Counted from the stretch's first letter, positions 14,751-23,591 are shown. The stretch is DNA of 64,000 nt from Gaiella sp. (GCA_027493885.1 JAOSJZ010000001.1:1550001-1614000); one strand, 5' to 3'. Program-made: numbers and translations. The notes: a model not told the origin generated them from the letters alone.

Positions 14751-16292
14751 TCAGTGACGGAAGTGCCTGCGCCCCGTGAGGACCATCGTCGCCCCGGCGG
14801 CGCGGACAGCGTCGAGCACCTCGGGGTCGCGCCGGGAGCCTCCCGGCTGGATGATCGCCCGGACGCCCGCCTCGAGCGCCAGTTGCGGGCCGTCCTTGAA
14901 GGGGAAGAACGCGTCGGAGGCGAGCACCGCGCCCTCGAGCGAGTGCCCTTGCTCATGGGCCTTGCCGACCGCGAGGCGTACGGCGTCCACGCGGCTCATC
15001 TGCCCCGCGCCGATCCCGATGGTCTGTCCTCCGCGCGAGATCACGATCGCGTTCGACGTGACGTGCTTCGAGACCGTCCACGCGAACAGGAGCTCCTCCC
15101 AGAGCGCGGGGTCGGGGTCGCCGCACGCGACGTCCATCGCGTCGAGGGGATCGCCGTCGGCATCGCGGTCCTGAACGAGCAGCCCCCCGAGGACTCGTCG
15201 GAGGTCGCGCTCGCTCGTCACGAACGCGCGCCGCTCGCCGTCCTGGAGCACGCGGGCCTTCTCCTTCGCGGAGAGCTCTTCGAGCGCGGCCTCGTCGTAG
15301 CCGGGCGCGAACACGACCTCGACGAACTGCGCCGCGAGCGCCTTGGCGAGGACGGCGCCGACCGGCCTGTTCACTACCACGACGCCACCGTAGGCCGAGA
15401 CCGGGTCGGCGGCGAGAGCCTTCTCGTACGCTTCCTCGACGGTGTCGGCGACCCCCACGCCGCAGGGGTTCGCGTGCTTGACGATCACCGCCGCCGGCCC
15501 GTCGAGCTCGAGCGCCAGGAGGCGCGCGGCCGAGAGGTCGCCGAGGTTGTTGAACGAGAGCGGCCGTCCCTGCAGCTGCTCCACGCGGGCGAGGAGGTGT
15601 GTTCTCGCGCCCTTCTGCGCGTAGTAGGCGGCGCGCTGGTGAGGGTTTTCGCCGTATGGCAGATCGAGGTACCGCTCGAACACCGGGACGTACGTCTCGG
15701 GGAACGCGTCGTCACGGCCGAGCCAGCCCGCGACCGCGGCGTCGTAGGCCGCGGTGCGCTGGAACGCGCGAGCCGCGAGCGCCCTCCGCGTCGCCGGCGC
15801 GATCTCCGCGCGGAGGCGCAGCTCCTCGACGACCGCATCGTAGTCCTCCGGCCGGCACACGGGCACGACGTGCGCGTGGTTCTTGGCCGCGGCGCGCAGG
15901 AGAGCCGGGCCGCCGACGTCGATCTGCTCGATCGCATCCTCCCACGCGACGTCGAGCCGTCCGACCGTGCGCTCGAACGGGTAGAGGTTGACGCAGACGA
16001 GGTCGATCGGGCCGATCCCGTGCGCCGCGAGCTGCGCCATGTCCTCCGGGACGTCGCGGCGCGCGAGGATCCCGCCGTGCACCGCCGGATGGAGCGTCAC
16101 GACGCGGTGTCCGAGGAGCTCGCCGAACCCCGTCAGCTGCTCGAGCGGAGTTGCCGGAATCCGCTCGTCGGCGAGCGCCTTCGCCGTCCCGGTGCTCGCG
16201 AGCAGCTCGACGCCGAGCCCGGAGAGCTCGCGCGCGAACGCCGCGAGGCCGGTCTTGTCGTAGACCGAGAGGAGGGCGCGGCGGATCGTCAC
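14751..16292 (-). CDS. purH: Bifunctional AICAR formyltransferase / IMP cyclohydrolase
   Basis: This 513-residue enzyme performs the last two steps of IMP synthesis. The N-terminal methylglyoxal-synthase-like cyclohydrolase domain covers about residues 1-190 (LLSVYDKTGLAAFARELSGL, LASTGTAKALADE, RVVTLHPAVHGGILARRD). The formyltransferase domain has the catalytic Lys-His pair in VIVKHANPCGVGVAD and GGQTIGIGAGQMSRVDAV. The GTG start at 16292 overlaps the purN stop. It is the last gene of the purL-F-M-N-H operon; NlpC follows about 95 bp downstream. Confidence 0.95.
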   Translation of the reverse strand: MTIRRALLSVYDKTGLAAFARELSGLGVELLASTGTAKALADERIPATPLEQLTGFGELLGHRVVTLHPAVHGGILARRDVPEDMAQLAAHGIGPIDLVCVNLYPFERTVGRLDVAWEDAIEQIDVGGPALLRAAAKNHAHVVPVCRPEDYDAVVEELRLRAEIAPATRRALAARAFQRTAAYDAAVAGWLGRDDAFPETYVPVFERYLDLPYGENPHQRAAYYAQKGARTHLLARVEQLQGRPLSFNNLGDLSAARLLALELDGPAAVIVKHANPCGVGVADTVEEAYEKALAADPVSAYGGVVVVNRPVGAVLAKALAAQFVEVVFAPGYDEAALEELSAKEKARVLQDGERRAFVTSERDLRRVLGGLLVQDRDADGDPLDAMDVACGDPDPALWEELLFAWTVSKHVTSNAIVISRGGQTIGIGAGQMSRVDAVRLAVGKAHEQGHSLEGAVLASDAFFPFKDGPQLALEAGVRAIIQPGGSRRDPEVLDAVRAAGATMVLTGRRHFRH

Positions 16293-16831
16293 GCGGCGAT
16301 CAGCTCCTTCACGACCTCGGGCAGGAGACGATGCTCGACGGCCTGCACCCGCGTCCGGAGCGTCTGCGGCGTGTCGCCCGGCTCGACGGGGACGGGCTCC
16401 GCGCGGATCACGGGGCCGGTGTCCATGCCCTCGTCGACCCAGTGCACCGTGGCGGCTGTCTCGGGAACCCCAGCGGCGAGCACGTCCTCGATCGGGTGCG
16501 GGCCCGGGAAGGCTGGAAGCGGCGCCGAGTGGGTGTTGACCACCCGTCGGCCGAAGACCTCGAAGAAGCGTGGCCGCAGCAGATGCATGTAGCCGGCGAG
16601 CACCCCGAGCTCGACGCCGCGCTCGAGGAGCCAGCGCGCCAGCGCCTCGTCGCGCGCCTCGCGGGAGGAGTAGTCCTCGGCGCCGAAGACCGCCGTGGGG
16701 ATGCCGGCCGCCTCGGCGCGTGCGAGCGCCGGGACGCCCGGCCGGTTCGAGGCGACCGCCACGATCGGGAGACCGGCGTCGATCAGCGCCTGGAGGTTCG
16801 TCCCCTCGCCGCTCACGAGCACCCCGATCAC
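16289..16831 (-). CDS. purN: Phosphoribosylglycinamide formyltransferase (GART)
   Basis: This 180-residue 10-formyl-THF-dependent enzyme has GVLVSGEGTNLQALID at the N-terminus and the catalytic Asn and His in VVNTHSAPLPAFPGPHP. The catalytic Asp is in VDEGMDTGPVI. The GTG start at 16831 overlaps the purM stop (GTGA), and its stop overlaps the purH GTG, so three purine genes are tightly coupled. The family loop usually reads HPSLLPAF; here HSAPLPAF is a mild variant that keeps the catalytic histidine. Confidence 0.94.
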   Translation of the reverse strand: MIGVLVSGEGTNLQALIDAGLPIVAVASNRPGVPALARAEAAGIPTAVFGAEDYSSREARDEALARWLLERGVELGVLAGYMHLLRPRFFEVFGRRVVNTHSAPLPAFPGPHPIEDVLAAGVPETAATVHWVDEGMDTGPVIRAEPVPVEPGDTPQTLRTRVQAVEHRLLPEVVKELIAA

Positions 16832-17787
16832 GCGTCGCTCCAGCCGACGCCCTCGACGCCCGCCTCGATCCGGCCGATCAGCAGGTCGCCGGGCGCCAGG
16901 TCCGCGGCCGGGACGACGGCGCAGTAGCCGATCCCGAGGTTGAACACGCGACGGAGCTCGTCCTCGGCGACGCCGCGAGCCGCGAGCCAGCCGAACACGG
17001 CGGGGCGCTCCCAGGACGATGCGTCGACCACCGCGCCCACGCCGGGGGGGAGGACGCGCGCGAGGTTGCCGGCGATCCCGCCGCCCGTGACGTGCGCGAG
17101 CGCGCGAACGTCCGCCCGGGCGCGAAGCGCTCTCACCTCGTCGAGGTAGCAGCGCGTCGGGGGGAGCAGGAGCTCGTCGTCGAACGGGCCCTCGCCGACG
17201 ATGCGGCGCACGAGCGAGAAGCCGTTCGCGTGGATGCCCGCGGAGCGAAATCCCACGACGACGTCGCCGGGCGCCACGCGCGAGCCGTCGATCAGGTCCT
17301 CGCGGTCGACGAGGCCGACGACCGTCCCGCAGAAGTCGAGCTCCTCGTCGCGATAGATGCCGGGCAGCTCGGCCGTCTCGCCGCCGAGGATCGCGCAACC
17401 CGCGGCCCGGCAGACCTCGGCGGCGCCCTCGACGAGCTCGACCACGTGTGCGGGGTCGATCGTCGCGGCCGCGACGTAGTCGAGGAAGAAGAGGGGTGTC
17501 GCGCCGGTTGTCGAGACGTCGTTGATTCCGTGGGCGGCGAGGTCGGCGCCGCACCAGCGGAGCCGGCCGGCGCGTCGGGCCAGGACGAGCTTCGAGCCGA
17601 CGGAGTCCGTCGACGCGGCGAGCAGGCGGCGGTCGTCGATCGCGAAGAGCCCGGCGAACGCCCCGAAGCTGCCACGGACGGCGGGCGTGCGCGTCGAGTC
17701 GACGGCCGCGCGCAGGCGGTCGACGATCGCCTCGGCGGTGGCGAGCGAGACGCCGGCGGCGGCGTACGTCTGGTCGTCCGGCGGCAC
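16828..17787 (-). CDS. purM: Phosphoribosylformylglycinamidine cyclo-ligase (AIR synthetase)
   Basis: This 319-residue enzyme makes aminoimidazole ribotide. Visible family motifs are YAAAGVSLATAEAIVDRL, STDSVGSKLVLA, GADLAAHGINDVSTTGATPL, the ATP loop GGETAELPGIYR, and HVTGGGIAGNLARVLP. The start is GTG 17787. A 252-bp gap with short tandem repeats separates it from purF, so it may have its own promoter or be part of a longer transcript. Confidence 0.95.
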   Translation of the reverse strand: MPPDDQTYAAAGVSLATAEAIVDRLRAAVDSTRTPAVRGSFGAFAGLFAIDDRRLLAASTDSVGSKLVLARRAGRLRWCGADLAAHGINDVSTTGATPLFFLDYVAAATIDPAHVVELVEGAAEVCRAAGCAILGGETAELPGIYRDEELDFCGTVVGLVDREDLIDGSRVAPGDVVVGFRSAGIHANGFSLVRRIVGEGPFDDELLLPPTRCYLDEVRALRARADVRALAHVTGGGIAGNLARVLPPGVGAVVDASSWERPAVFGWLAARGVAEDELRRVFNLGIGYCAVVPAADLAPGDLLIGRIEAGVEGVGWSDA

Positions 17788-17913
17788 GCTGCGAGCGTAG
17801 TCGACTGCCCGGCGGAAGTGGCCGCATACCGTGCCCCGGACGGGGGATGCGCCCGTCAGCGCCCGTCCGCCGCGCGACTGCCTGGCGCTGCGGTCGAGGG
17901 CGGCGAGACGCCG

Positions 17914-17963
17914 GATGGCGGGATGGCGGGTGGCGGGTCGGCGGGTCGGCGGGTCGGCGGTGG
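17914..17963. repeat. 8-bp-period minisatellite between purF and purM
   Basis: The 252-bp gap 17788-18039 holds no convincing gene. Its middle is a run of about six imperfect 8-bp units: GATGGCGG twice, then GGCGGGTC-type units. It is likely slippage-prone. The gap also has a short C-rich stretch near 17988-18035. Confidence 0.6.
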
Positions 17964-18039
17964 TATGCCGCAGGCTGCCGCCACGCTCCCGGGGGCAGGC
18001 CTCCCTCTCACCCGTCCCGTCTCTTGCCCCCGTCCGTCT

Positions 18040-19422
18040 TCAGCGCGCCGCCGTCTCGAAGCGGTGCTTCGCGGCAGGCCCGTTGGCCGGCACGCGCGTG
18101 GGGTAGCTGCGCGTGAAGCACGCGCGGCAGACGTCCTCCCCGGGAATGCCGGTCGCCCACTGCATCCCCTCGAGCGAGAGGTACCGCAGGCTCGTGGCGC
18201 CGACGTGCTCGCGCATCTCCTCGACGGAGCGGTGGGCGGCGGCGAGCTCCGCCTCGTCGGCCATGTCGATCCCGTAGAAGCAGGGAGAGACGACGGGAGG
18301 CGACGAGATGCGCACGTGCACCTCGGCTGCGCCGCCGTCCTCGAGCATCTGGACGAGCGCGCGCATCGTGTTGCCGCGGACGATCGAATCGTCGACGATC
18401 GCGAGTCGCTTGCCGGCGATCTCGTCGAGCGGGTTGAACTTGAGCCGGATCCCCTGGCGGCGGAGCTCCTGGTCGGGCTCGATGAACGTCCGGCCGACGT
18501 AGCGGTTCTTGATCAGCCCCTCCTCGAACGGGATCCCGGAGCGCTTCGCGAAGCCGATCGCAGCGGGCGTGCCGGAGTCCGGGATCGGCATCACGAGGTC
18601 GGCTTCGACCGGCGCCTCCTCGGCGAGGCGCTCCCCCATCCGCACCCGCGCGGCGTGGACCCCGGTGCCGCCGAGCGTCGAGTCGGGGCGCGCGAAGTAG
18701 ACGTGCTCGAAGATGCACGCGGCGTGCCGGCCGCGCGGAACCGCCTGCGCGGAGTGACAGCCGTCCTCGTCGACCCATACCACCTCGCCCGGGAGCACGT
18801 CGCGAACGACGTCGGCGCCGACAAGGTCGAGCGCGCACGTCTCGGAGGCCACGACCCAGTCCTCGCCGATCCGCCCGAGCGTGAGCGGGCGGATCCCGAA
18901 CGGGTCGCGAAACGCGACCAGCGTCCCGTCTGCGACCGCGACGATCGAGTAGGCGCCGTCGAGCCTACGCATCGCGGCCCCGACCGCCTCGGGCAGCGGC
19001 GCCGGGTCGCGGCCGAGCAGCGCGGCGATCACCTCCGTGTCCGAGGTGGAGGCGATCCGTACGCCCGACGCGAGGAGCTCGTCGCGCAGCGGGGCCGGGT
19101 CGACGAGGTTCCCGTTGTGCGCCAGCGCCACCGTGCGGGCTGCGCCGTGGTGGACGAGCGGCTGGGCGTTCGACCAGTGGGCGCCGCCGGTGGTCGAGTA
19201 GCGCGTGTGGCCGATCGCGACCTCGCCGGGAAGCGCCGCGAGCTTCTCCTCGTCGAACACCTGCGGGACGAGCCCCATCTCGCGGAGCGCCGTGACCCGT
19301 CCGTCGTCGGAGACGGCGATCCCGGCGGACTCCTGACCGCGATGCTGGAGGGCGAAGAGACCGAAGTAGGCGAGCCGCGCGACGTCGCGCTCGCGTGAGC
19401 GGATGCCGAAGACGCCGCACAT
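18040..19422 (-). CDS. purF: Amidophosphoribosyltransferase
   Basis: This 460-residue enzyme catalyses the first committed purine step. The N-terminal nucleophile is Cys2 directly after Met (MCGVFGIRSRERD), so there is no propeptide. The glutaminase region has ALQHRGQESAGIAV, and the PRPP-binding loop is LAIVDDSIVRGNTMRAL. C-terminal cysteines in SPCFYGIDM and DVCRACFTRSYPT match the iron-sulfur-cluster type of PurF. The ATG at 19422 overlaps the purL stop by one base (TGATG). The enzyme is normally feedback-inhibited by purine nucleotides. Confidence 0.95.
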   Translation of the reverse strand: MCGVFGIRSRERDVARLAYFGLFALQHRGQESAGIAVSDDGRVTALREMGLVPQVFDEEKLAALPGEVAIGHTRYSTTGGAHWSNAQPLVHHGAARTVALAHNGNLVDPAPLRDELLASGVRIASTSDTEVIAALLGRDPAPLPEAVGAAMRRLDGAYSIVAVADGTLVAFRDPFGIRPLTLGRIGEDWVVASETCALDLVGADVVRDVLPGEVVWVDEDGCHSAQAVPRGRHAACIFEHVYFARPDSTLGGTGVHAARVRMGERLAEEAPVEADLVMPIPDSGTPAAIGFAKRSGIPFEEGLIKNRYVGRTFIEPDQELRRQGIRLKFNPLDEIAGKRLAIVDDSIVRGNTMRALVQMLEDGGAAEVHVRISSPPVVSPCFYGIDMADEAELAAAHRSVEEMREHVGATSLRYLSLEGMQWATGIPGEDVCRACFTRSYPTRVPANGPAAKHRFETAAR

Positions 19423-21518
19423 CAGGCTTCCCCCTCGTAGGCGCAGGCGAGCTCCGCGAGCGGGATTCCGAGGAGCGCGTCGCCGCCGACCGTGCCGATC
19501 CGGCGCACCTCGACGTCTGCGCCGGTCGGGTCGGGCTCCACGTCGCCCGATGGCAGCGCGACGATCACCTGGCCGCCGACTTCGCCGAAGAGCGTGAGCG
19601 CGTCGTCCTCGAGGTCGAGCTCCGCGCCGGCGGCGCTCCAGAGCGCTGCCTCGGCGAGGGCGACGGCGAGCCCACCCTCGGCGGCGTCGTGGACGAGAGA
19701 GGCGTGCTGCGCGACCCGGCTGGCGTAACGGACCAGCGCGCCCTCGCTCGCGAGGTCGAGTGAGGGTGACCCCCCGAGCGAGCCCCAGCGCGCCTGCGCC
19801 TCGGAGCCCGCGAACGTGAGCGGGGAGCGCGAGCGCGCCAGCAAGATCGCGTCGCCCTCCCTCCAGCCGCGCGGCACGCGGCGCACATCGGGGACGAGAC
19901 CGACGCACCCGACGACGGGCGTCGGCGGGATCGACCGGCCGTCCGTGTCGTTGTAGAGCGAGACGTTGCCGGAGACGACCGGCACGCCCAGAGCCTCGCA
20001 GGCGAGCGCCATACCCTCGATCGCCTCGGCGAGCTCCCACCCGACCTCGGGCTTCTCCGGATTGCCGAAGTTGAGACAGTCCGTGAACCCGATCGGCTCA
20101 CCGCCGGCGCAGGCGACGTTCCGCGCAGCCTCGAGAATCGCGAGCTGCCCAGCGAGCCGGGGATCGAGGACGCCGAGGCGGCTCTGACCGTCGAGCGTGA
20201 CGGCGATGCCGCGCCACTCGGGACGCAGCCGCAGCACGGCGGCGTCGAGGCCCGGCCGGCGGACGGTGCGCGACTGGACGAGCTGGTCGTAGCGGCGCGT
20301 CACGAAGGCGCGCGAGCGGAGCGCCGGCGAGGCGAGGAGCTCGCGCAGCGCTTGTCGTGCCGGCGGCGTGGTGGTGGTCGTCTCGGATGGGGGCGTCCGG
20401 GGCTCCCGAGCGACGGCGTAGCGGGGGCACTCGCCGGTCAGAAGCCGTGCGGGGATCGCGCCGACCTCCTCGCCGTTCCAGGTCGCACGGAGGATTCCCG
20501 TCGCGGTGACCTCGCCGATCACCGCGCGGTGGAGCTCCCAGCGGTCGATCACTGCCTCGACCTCGCCGAGGCGCTCCGGCTCGACGATCGCGACCATCCG
20601 CTCCTGCGACTCGGAGATCATCACCTCCCACGGCTCCATCCCCTCCTCGCGCTGGGGGACTCGGTCGAGGCGGACATCGATCCCGTAGTCGGCCGCCATC
20701 TCCGACAGCGACGACGCGAGCCCGGCGGCGCCGCAGTCCTGCAGCGAGCGGACGAGTCCTCGCTCGACGAGCTCGACCGACACCTCGATCAGCCGCTTGC
20801 CGGTGAACGGATCGCCCACCTGGACGGACGGGCGCTTGTCGGCATCGTCGTCGCCGAGCTCGGCGCTCGCGAGCACGGAGGCGCCGCCGATCCCGTCGCG
20901 TCCGGTCGTCGCTCCGTAGAGCACGACCAGCGCCCCCGCCGCCGTCGCCTTCGCCCGGACGACGCGCTCGGCCGGGAGCAGCCCGACGCACATCGCGTTG
21001 ACGAGACAGTTAGAGGCGTAGTCCTCGTCGAAGACGATCTCGCCGCCCACGTTCGGCACTCCGACGCAGTTGCCATAATGGCCAACGCCGTCGACCGCGC
21101 GCGAGAAATGATCGTCGGGCTCGCCGAAGCGGAGCCCGTCGAGGAGCGCGACCGGACGGGCACCCATCGCCGCGATGTCGCGGAGGATGCCGCCGACGCC
21201 CGTCGCGGCACCCTGGAAGGGCTCGACGGCGGACGGGTGGTTGTGGCTCTCCACCTTGAACGCGACCGCGAGCCCCTCACCAAGGTCCAGCACGCCGGCG
21301 TTCTCGCCGGGACCCTGCAGAACGCGCGGCCCGTCGCTCGGCAGGCGGCGCAGGAGCAGCGCGGAGTGCTTGTAGCCGCAGTGCTCCGACCAGAGCAGCG
21401 AGAAGACCGCGAGCTCGAAGTGGTTCGGCTCGCGCCGAAGCAGCGAGACGATGCGGTCGAGCTCCCCGTCCGTGAGGCCGAGCTGACGATGGAGCGGCTG
21501 TTCCGCGACCTGGCTCAG
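19422..21518 (-). CDS. purL: Phosphoribosylformylglycinamidine synthase subunit II, non-canonical start
   Basis: This is the small-type PurL (about 698 residues), the ATP-dependent amidotransferase subunit that works with PurQ and PurS. Motifs include KVESHNHPSAVEPFQGAATG, GGEIVFDEDYASNCLVNAM and DCLNFGNPEKPEVGWEL. Coding sense clearly continues upstream of the first standard start (GTG 21293): QLGLTDGELDRIVSLL, REPNHFELAVFSLLWSEHCG and RVLQGPGENAGV. An in-frame TAG lies at 21530-21528. The only plausible initiator between is CTG at 21518 (CTG AGC CAG), unless an indel hides a start further up. No purQ or purS is present upstream in this window. Confidence 0.9.
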   Translation of the reverse strand: MSQVAEQPLHRQLGLTDGELDRIVSLLRREPNHFELAVFSLLWSEHCGYKHSALLLRRLPSDGPRVLQGPGENAGVLDLGEGLAVAFKVESHNHPSAVEPFQGAATGVGGILRDIAAMGARPVALLDGLRFGEPDDHFSRAVDGVGHYGNCVGVPNVGGEIVFDEDYASNCLVNAMCVGLLPAERVVRAKATAAGALVVLYGATTGRDGIGGASVLASAELGDDDADKRPSVQVGDPFTGKRLIEVSVELVERGLVRSLQDCGAAGLASSLSEMAADYGIDVRLDRVPQREEGMEPWEVMISESQERMVAIVEPERLGEVEAVIDRWELHRAVIGEVTATGILRATWNGEEVGAIPARLLTGECPRYAVAREPRTPPSETTTTTPPARQALRELLASPALRSRAFVTRRYDQLVQSRTVRRPGLDAAVLRLRPEWRGIAVTLDGQSRLGVLDPRLAGQLAILEAARNVACAGGEPIGFTDCLNFGNPEKPEVGWELAEAIEGMALACEALGVPVVSGNVSLYNDTDGRSIPPTPVVGCVGLVPDVRRVPRGWREGDAILLARSRSPLTFAGSEAQARWGSLGGSPSLDLASEGALVRYASRVAQHASLVHDAAEGGLAVALAEAALWSAAGAELDLEDDALTLFGEVGGQVIVALPSGDVEPDPTGADVEVRRIGTVGGDALLGIPLAELACAYEGEA

Positions 21519-21602
21519 GAGGTCAGTCTAGCCGTGGCGCCTGTCGACTCACGGCGCCGCCGTCGGTGCGGGTCACGCGGCCACTCCCGGCAACGCGTCA
21601 CC

Positions 21603-21631
21603 GGGGACAGGCACCTGCGGTGCCAGTCCCC
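21603..21631. repeat. Intergenic palindrome GGGGAC-A-GGCACC hairpin
   Basis: GGGGAC (21603-21608), A, GGCACC (21610-21615), loop TGC, GGTGCC (21619-21624), A, GTCCCC (21626-21631). It is a near-perfect hairpin in the gap between divergent purL and EamA genes, 18 bp before the EamA start. It belongs to the same family as 37426-37461. Confidence 0.7.
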
Positions 21632-21648
21632 TCGGGTAGCGTCGCGCC

Positions 21649-22506
21649 GTGGCCCGCCGCGACACCGGTCTCCTGCTCGTGCTCGCTGCGATCTGGGGCT
21701 CGTCGTTTCTCTTCATCAAGCTTGGAGTCGAGGAGCTCGAGCCCGCCGTGGTCGTCCTCGGCCGCCTCCTCGTCGGCATCCTCGTGCTGCTGCCGGTGGT
21801 CCTGATGCGGGGCTCGCTGCCGGATTTCCGCTCGATGTGGCTCCCGTTCCTCGTGCTCGGCGCGCTCAACAACGCGGTGCCGTACTGGCTGCTCGCGTTC
21901 GCCGAGACGCGGATCGACTCGGGGCTCGCCGCAGTGATGCAGGCTTCGGCGCCGATCCTGACGGTCGTGCTCGCGACGCGCATCGACCCGTCGCAGCGCG
22001 TTCGCGGGGTACGGCTGGTCGGGATCGCCGTCGGCTTCTTCGGCGTCGCGCTGCTCGTCGGCGTCCAGGAGGGAGGCCAGCTGGTCGGGGCGCTCGCCGT
22101 GCTCGGCACGTCGACGTGCTACGCGCTCTCGGTCCTCTACGCCGGGCGGGCGGTCAGGCGCGTGCCGGCGCTCGAGGTGACGACCGGCCAGCTCGCGATG
22201 GGCGTGCTGCTCGCGGCCCCGGCTGCGCTTCTCCAGCTTCCCTCGGAGGCGCCGCCGGCGAAGGCGGTCGCCGCGATCGTCGCGCTCGGCGTGCTCGGCA
22301 CGGGGGTCGCCTACGTCCTCTACTTCACCCTCATCTCGCGCGCCGGCGCCTCGCGCGCGATCCTCGTCACATATCTCGTGCCCGGGTTCGCGCTCGTCTA
22401 CGGAGCGCTGCTCCTCGACGAGCCGATCACGACGTCGGCCGTCGCTGGGCTCGCGTTGATCCTCGGTGGAACGGCGCTCGGGACCGGCTCCCGATTGCGC
22501 CGCTAG
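21649..22506 (+). CDS. EamA/DMT-family transporter
   Basis: This 285-residue, ten-helix drug/metabolite exporter begins with GTG 21649 (ARRDTGLLLVLAAIWGSSFL) and shows two EamA repeats, with FAETRIDSGLAAVMQASAPI in the first and ISRAGASRAILVTYLVPGFA in the second. It is the second EamA protein in the window; the one at 11712 is only distantly similar. It is followed after 9 bp by a GNAT acetyltransferase, probably on the same transcript. The substrate is unknown. Confidence 0.88.
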   Translation: MARRDTGLLLVLAAIWGSSFLFIKLGVEELEPAVVVLGRLLVGILVLLPVVLMRGSLPDFRSMWLPFLVLGALNNAVPYWLLAFAETRIDSGLAAVMQASAPILTVVLATRIDPSQRVRGVRLVGIAVGFFGVALLVGVQEGGQLVGALAVLGTSTCYALSVLYAGRAVRRVPALEVTTGQLAMGVLLAAPAALLQLPSEAPPAKAVAAIVALGVLGTGVAYVLYFTLISRAGASRAILVTYLVPGFALVYGALLLDEPITTSAVAGLALILGGTALGTGSRLRR

Positions 22507-22515
22507 CGTGGCTGC

Positions 22516-23031
22516 GTGAACGTCTCGCTGCGCCGCGCGACGGCCGACGATGTCGGGTTCCTCGTCGCGCTCGCGGCGCACCCGGACGTCGCGCCCTTTC
22601 TCGCGGCCGTGCGCTCGTCGGCCGCGGAAGCGATCGTGAGCGAGATCGAGCGCGCGACGGGCGAGCCGGAGGGCTTCGGCGTCCTCGTCCTCGAGCTGGA
22701 CGGGGAGCGGGTCGGCACCGCGACCTGGGAGCGCGTCAACCGGCGCTCGCGGATCGCATCCGTGAGCGGCTTCGCGATCGACCCCGCCTTTCGCAGGGGC
22801 GGCGTCGGCGTCGCCGCCGCTCGCGCGGTGCAGCGGCACCTGCTCCGCGACCTCGGCTTCCACCGTCTTCAGATGGAGGTCTACGGCTTCAACGAGCGCG
22901 CCCTTCGCCACGCCGAGCGCGTCGGCTGGGTGCGCGAAGGCGTGCGCCGCCGCGCCTACTGGCGAAACGGCGAGTGGGTCGACGGCGTCCTCTTCGGCCT
23001 TCTCGACGACGAGCTCGACAGCGCCGGCTGA
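22516..23031 (+). CDS. GNAT-family N-acetyltransferase (RimJ/RimL type)
   Basis: This 171-residue protein reads MNVSLRRATADDVGFLVALA. The acetyl-CoA pyrophosphate loop is visible as FAIDPAFRRGGVGVAAARAV, followed by LGFHRLQMEVYGFNERALRH and the RimJ/L-like C-terminus GWVREGVRRRAYWRNGEWVD. Such enzymes acetylate protein N-termini, antibiotics or small amines; the substrate cannot be told. It probably shares a transcript with the EamA exporter. A GGTGTC palindrome follows its stop. Confidence 0.88.
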   Translation: MNVSLRRATADDVGFLVALAAHPDVAPFLAAVRSSAAEAIVSEIERATGEPEGFGVLVLELDGERVGTATWERVNRRSRIASVSGFAIDPAFRRGGVGVAAARAVQRHLLRDLGFHRLQMEVYGFNERALRHAERVGWVREGVRRRAYWRNGEWVDGVLFGLLDDELDSAG

Positions 23032-23047
23032 GCGCCGCCCGCGACGC

Positions 23048-23285
23048 CGGTGTCAGACACCGATTTTGTCAAGGGTGGGACCGTGCCGGTTCCGTGCCAA
23101 TCGATCCACAGCCTCCGCCCGATTCGCGCCGTGGATCGCCCCGCTTCCCGCGGACGGCAGGCACCGGCCGGGCAACCCCGACGTTGCGGCGGACTGTCGT
23201 GTCTGGACAGGGCGGGTGTTGAAGGATCGGCACAGTCCCTGACACCAGGGTTCCCATGACCGCGAGCGGTGTCTGACACCGCTCG
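23048..23285. repeat. Palindrome-bounded non-coding segment
   Basis: The 319-bp gap 23032-23350 has no convincing gene. It holds a palindrome CGGTGTC-A-GACACCG (23048-23062) and, 200 bp on, an 11-bp-arm palindrome CGAGCGGTGTC-T-GACACCGCTCG (23263-23285). The two share a GGTGTC-N-GACACC core and bound the segment like ends of a small non-autonomous element. The first could end transcription of the GNAT gene. A 69-codon open frame inside (23050-23259) starts in the palindrome and has no Shine-Dalgarno. Confidence 0.55.
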
Positions 23286-23350
23286 TCCACCCTTGGCACA
23301 GGTGTGCGTTGCGAAGTAGGCTCACGCGACCCACGAGAGAAGGAGAAGCA

Positions 23351-23509
23351 ATGGGGTTGCTCGTCGCCCTTGGCGTGTTCGTCGCAGCGATCGTCGTCGG
23401 CGTGGTCTTCTTCGTGACCGGACACACCGTGCTCGGCATCATCTTCCTGCTCGCGAGCCTCCCGTTCGCACTCGCCAGCTGGGTGAAGTGGGCCGACCGA
23501 GGGATCTGA
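23351..23509 (+). CDS. Small two-helix membrane protein
   Basis: This 52-residue protein starts MGLLVALGVFVAAIVVGVVF after a strong AAGGAGA Shine-Dalgarno and has two hydrophobic segments (about residues 2-23 and 27-44), ending with WVKWADRGI. It is probably an integral membrane peptide with unknown role. A GC hairpin (23510-23528) directly follows the stop. Confidence 0.75.
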   Translation: MGLLVALGVFVAAIVVGVVFFVTGHTVLGIIFLLASLPFALASWVKWADRGI

Positions 23510-23528
23510 GACCCCGCCGAGCGGGGTC
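23510..23528 (+). terminator. GC hairpin terminator
   Basis: GACCCCGC (23510-23517) and GCGGGGTC (23521-23528) with a CGA loop lie at the stop of the small membrane protein gene. No T-run follows. Confidence 0.65.
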
Positions 23529-23531
23529 GGA

Positions 23532-23562
23532 CGGGGACAGCGGCAGGTACCGCGAGTCCCCG
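23532..23562. repeat. Diverged intergenic palindrome
   Basis: CGGGGAC (23532-23538) and GTCCCCG (23556-23562) flank an AGGTACC core. It looks like a diverged copy of the GGGGAC-A-GGCACC family and lies between convergent genes. Confidence 0.5.
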
Positions 23563-23591
23563 GCGACCCCGGCCTCCGGTCGAGCTCTCGC

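Noticed and set aside
16570-19398. A 940-codon open frame on the plus strand
   Set aside because: It is antisense to purN, purM and purF, which have full family motifs. High GC at third codon positions leaves the opposite strand free of stops. The sequence is low-complexity Arg/Ala/Asp.
20352-23222. A 950-codon open frame on the plus strand
   Set aside because: It is antisense to purL and out of frame with the EamA and GNAT genes, and shows no protein-like motifs.
23050-23259. 69-codon open frame in the palindrome-bounded gap
   Set aside because: It starts inside a palindrome, lacks a Shine-Dalgarno and has no sensible composition or motif.
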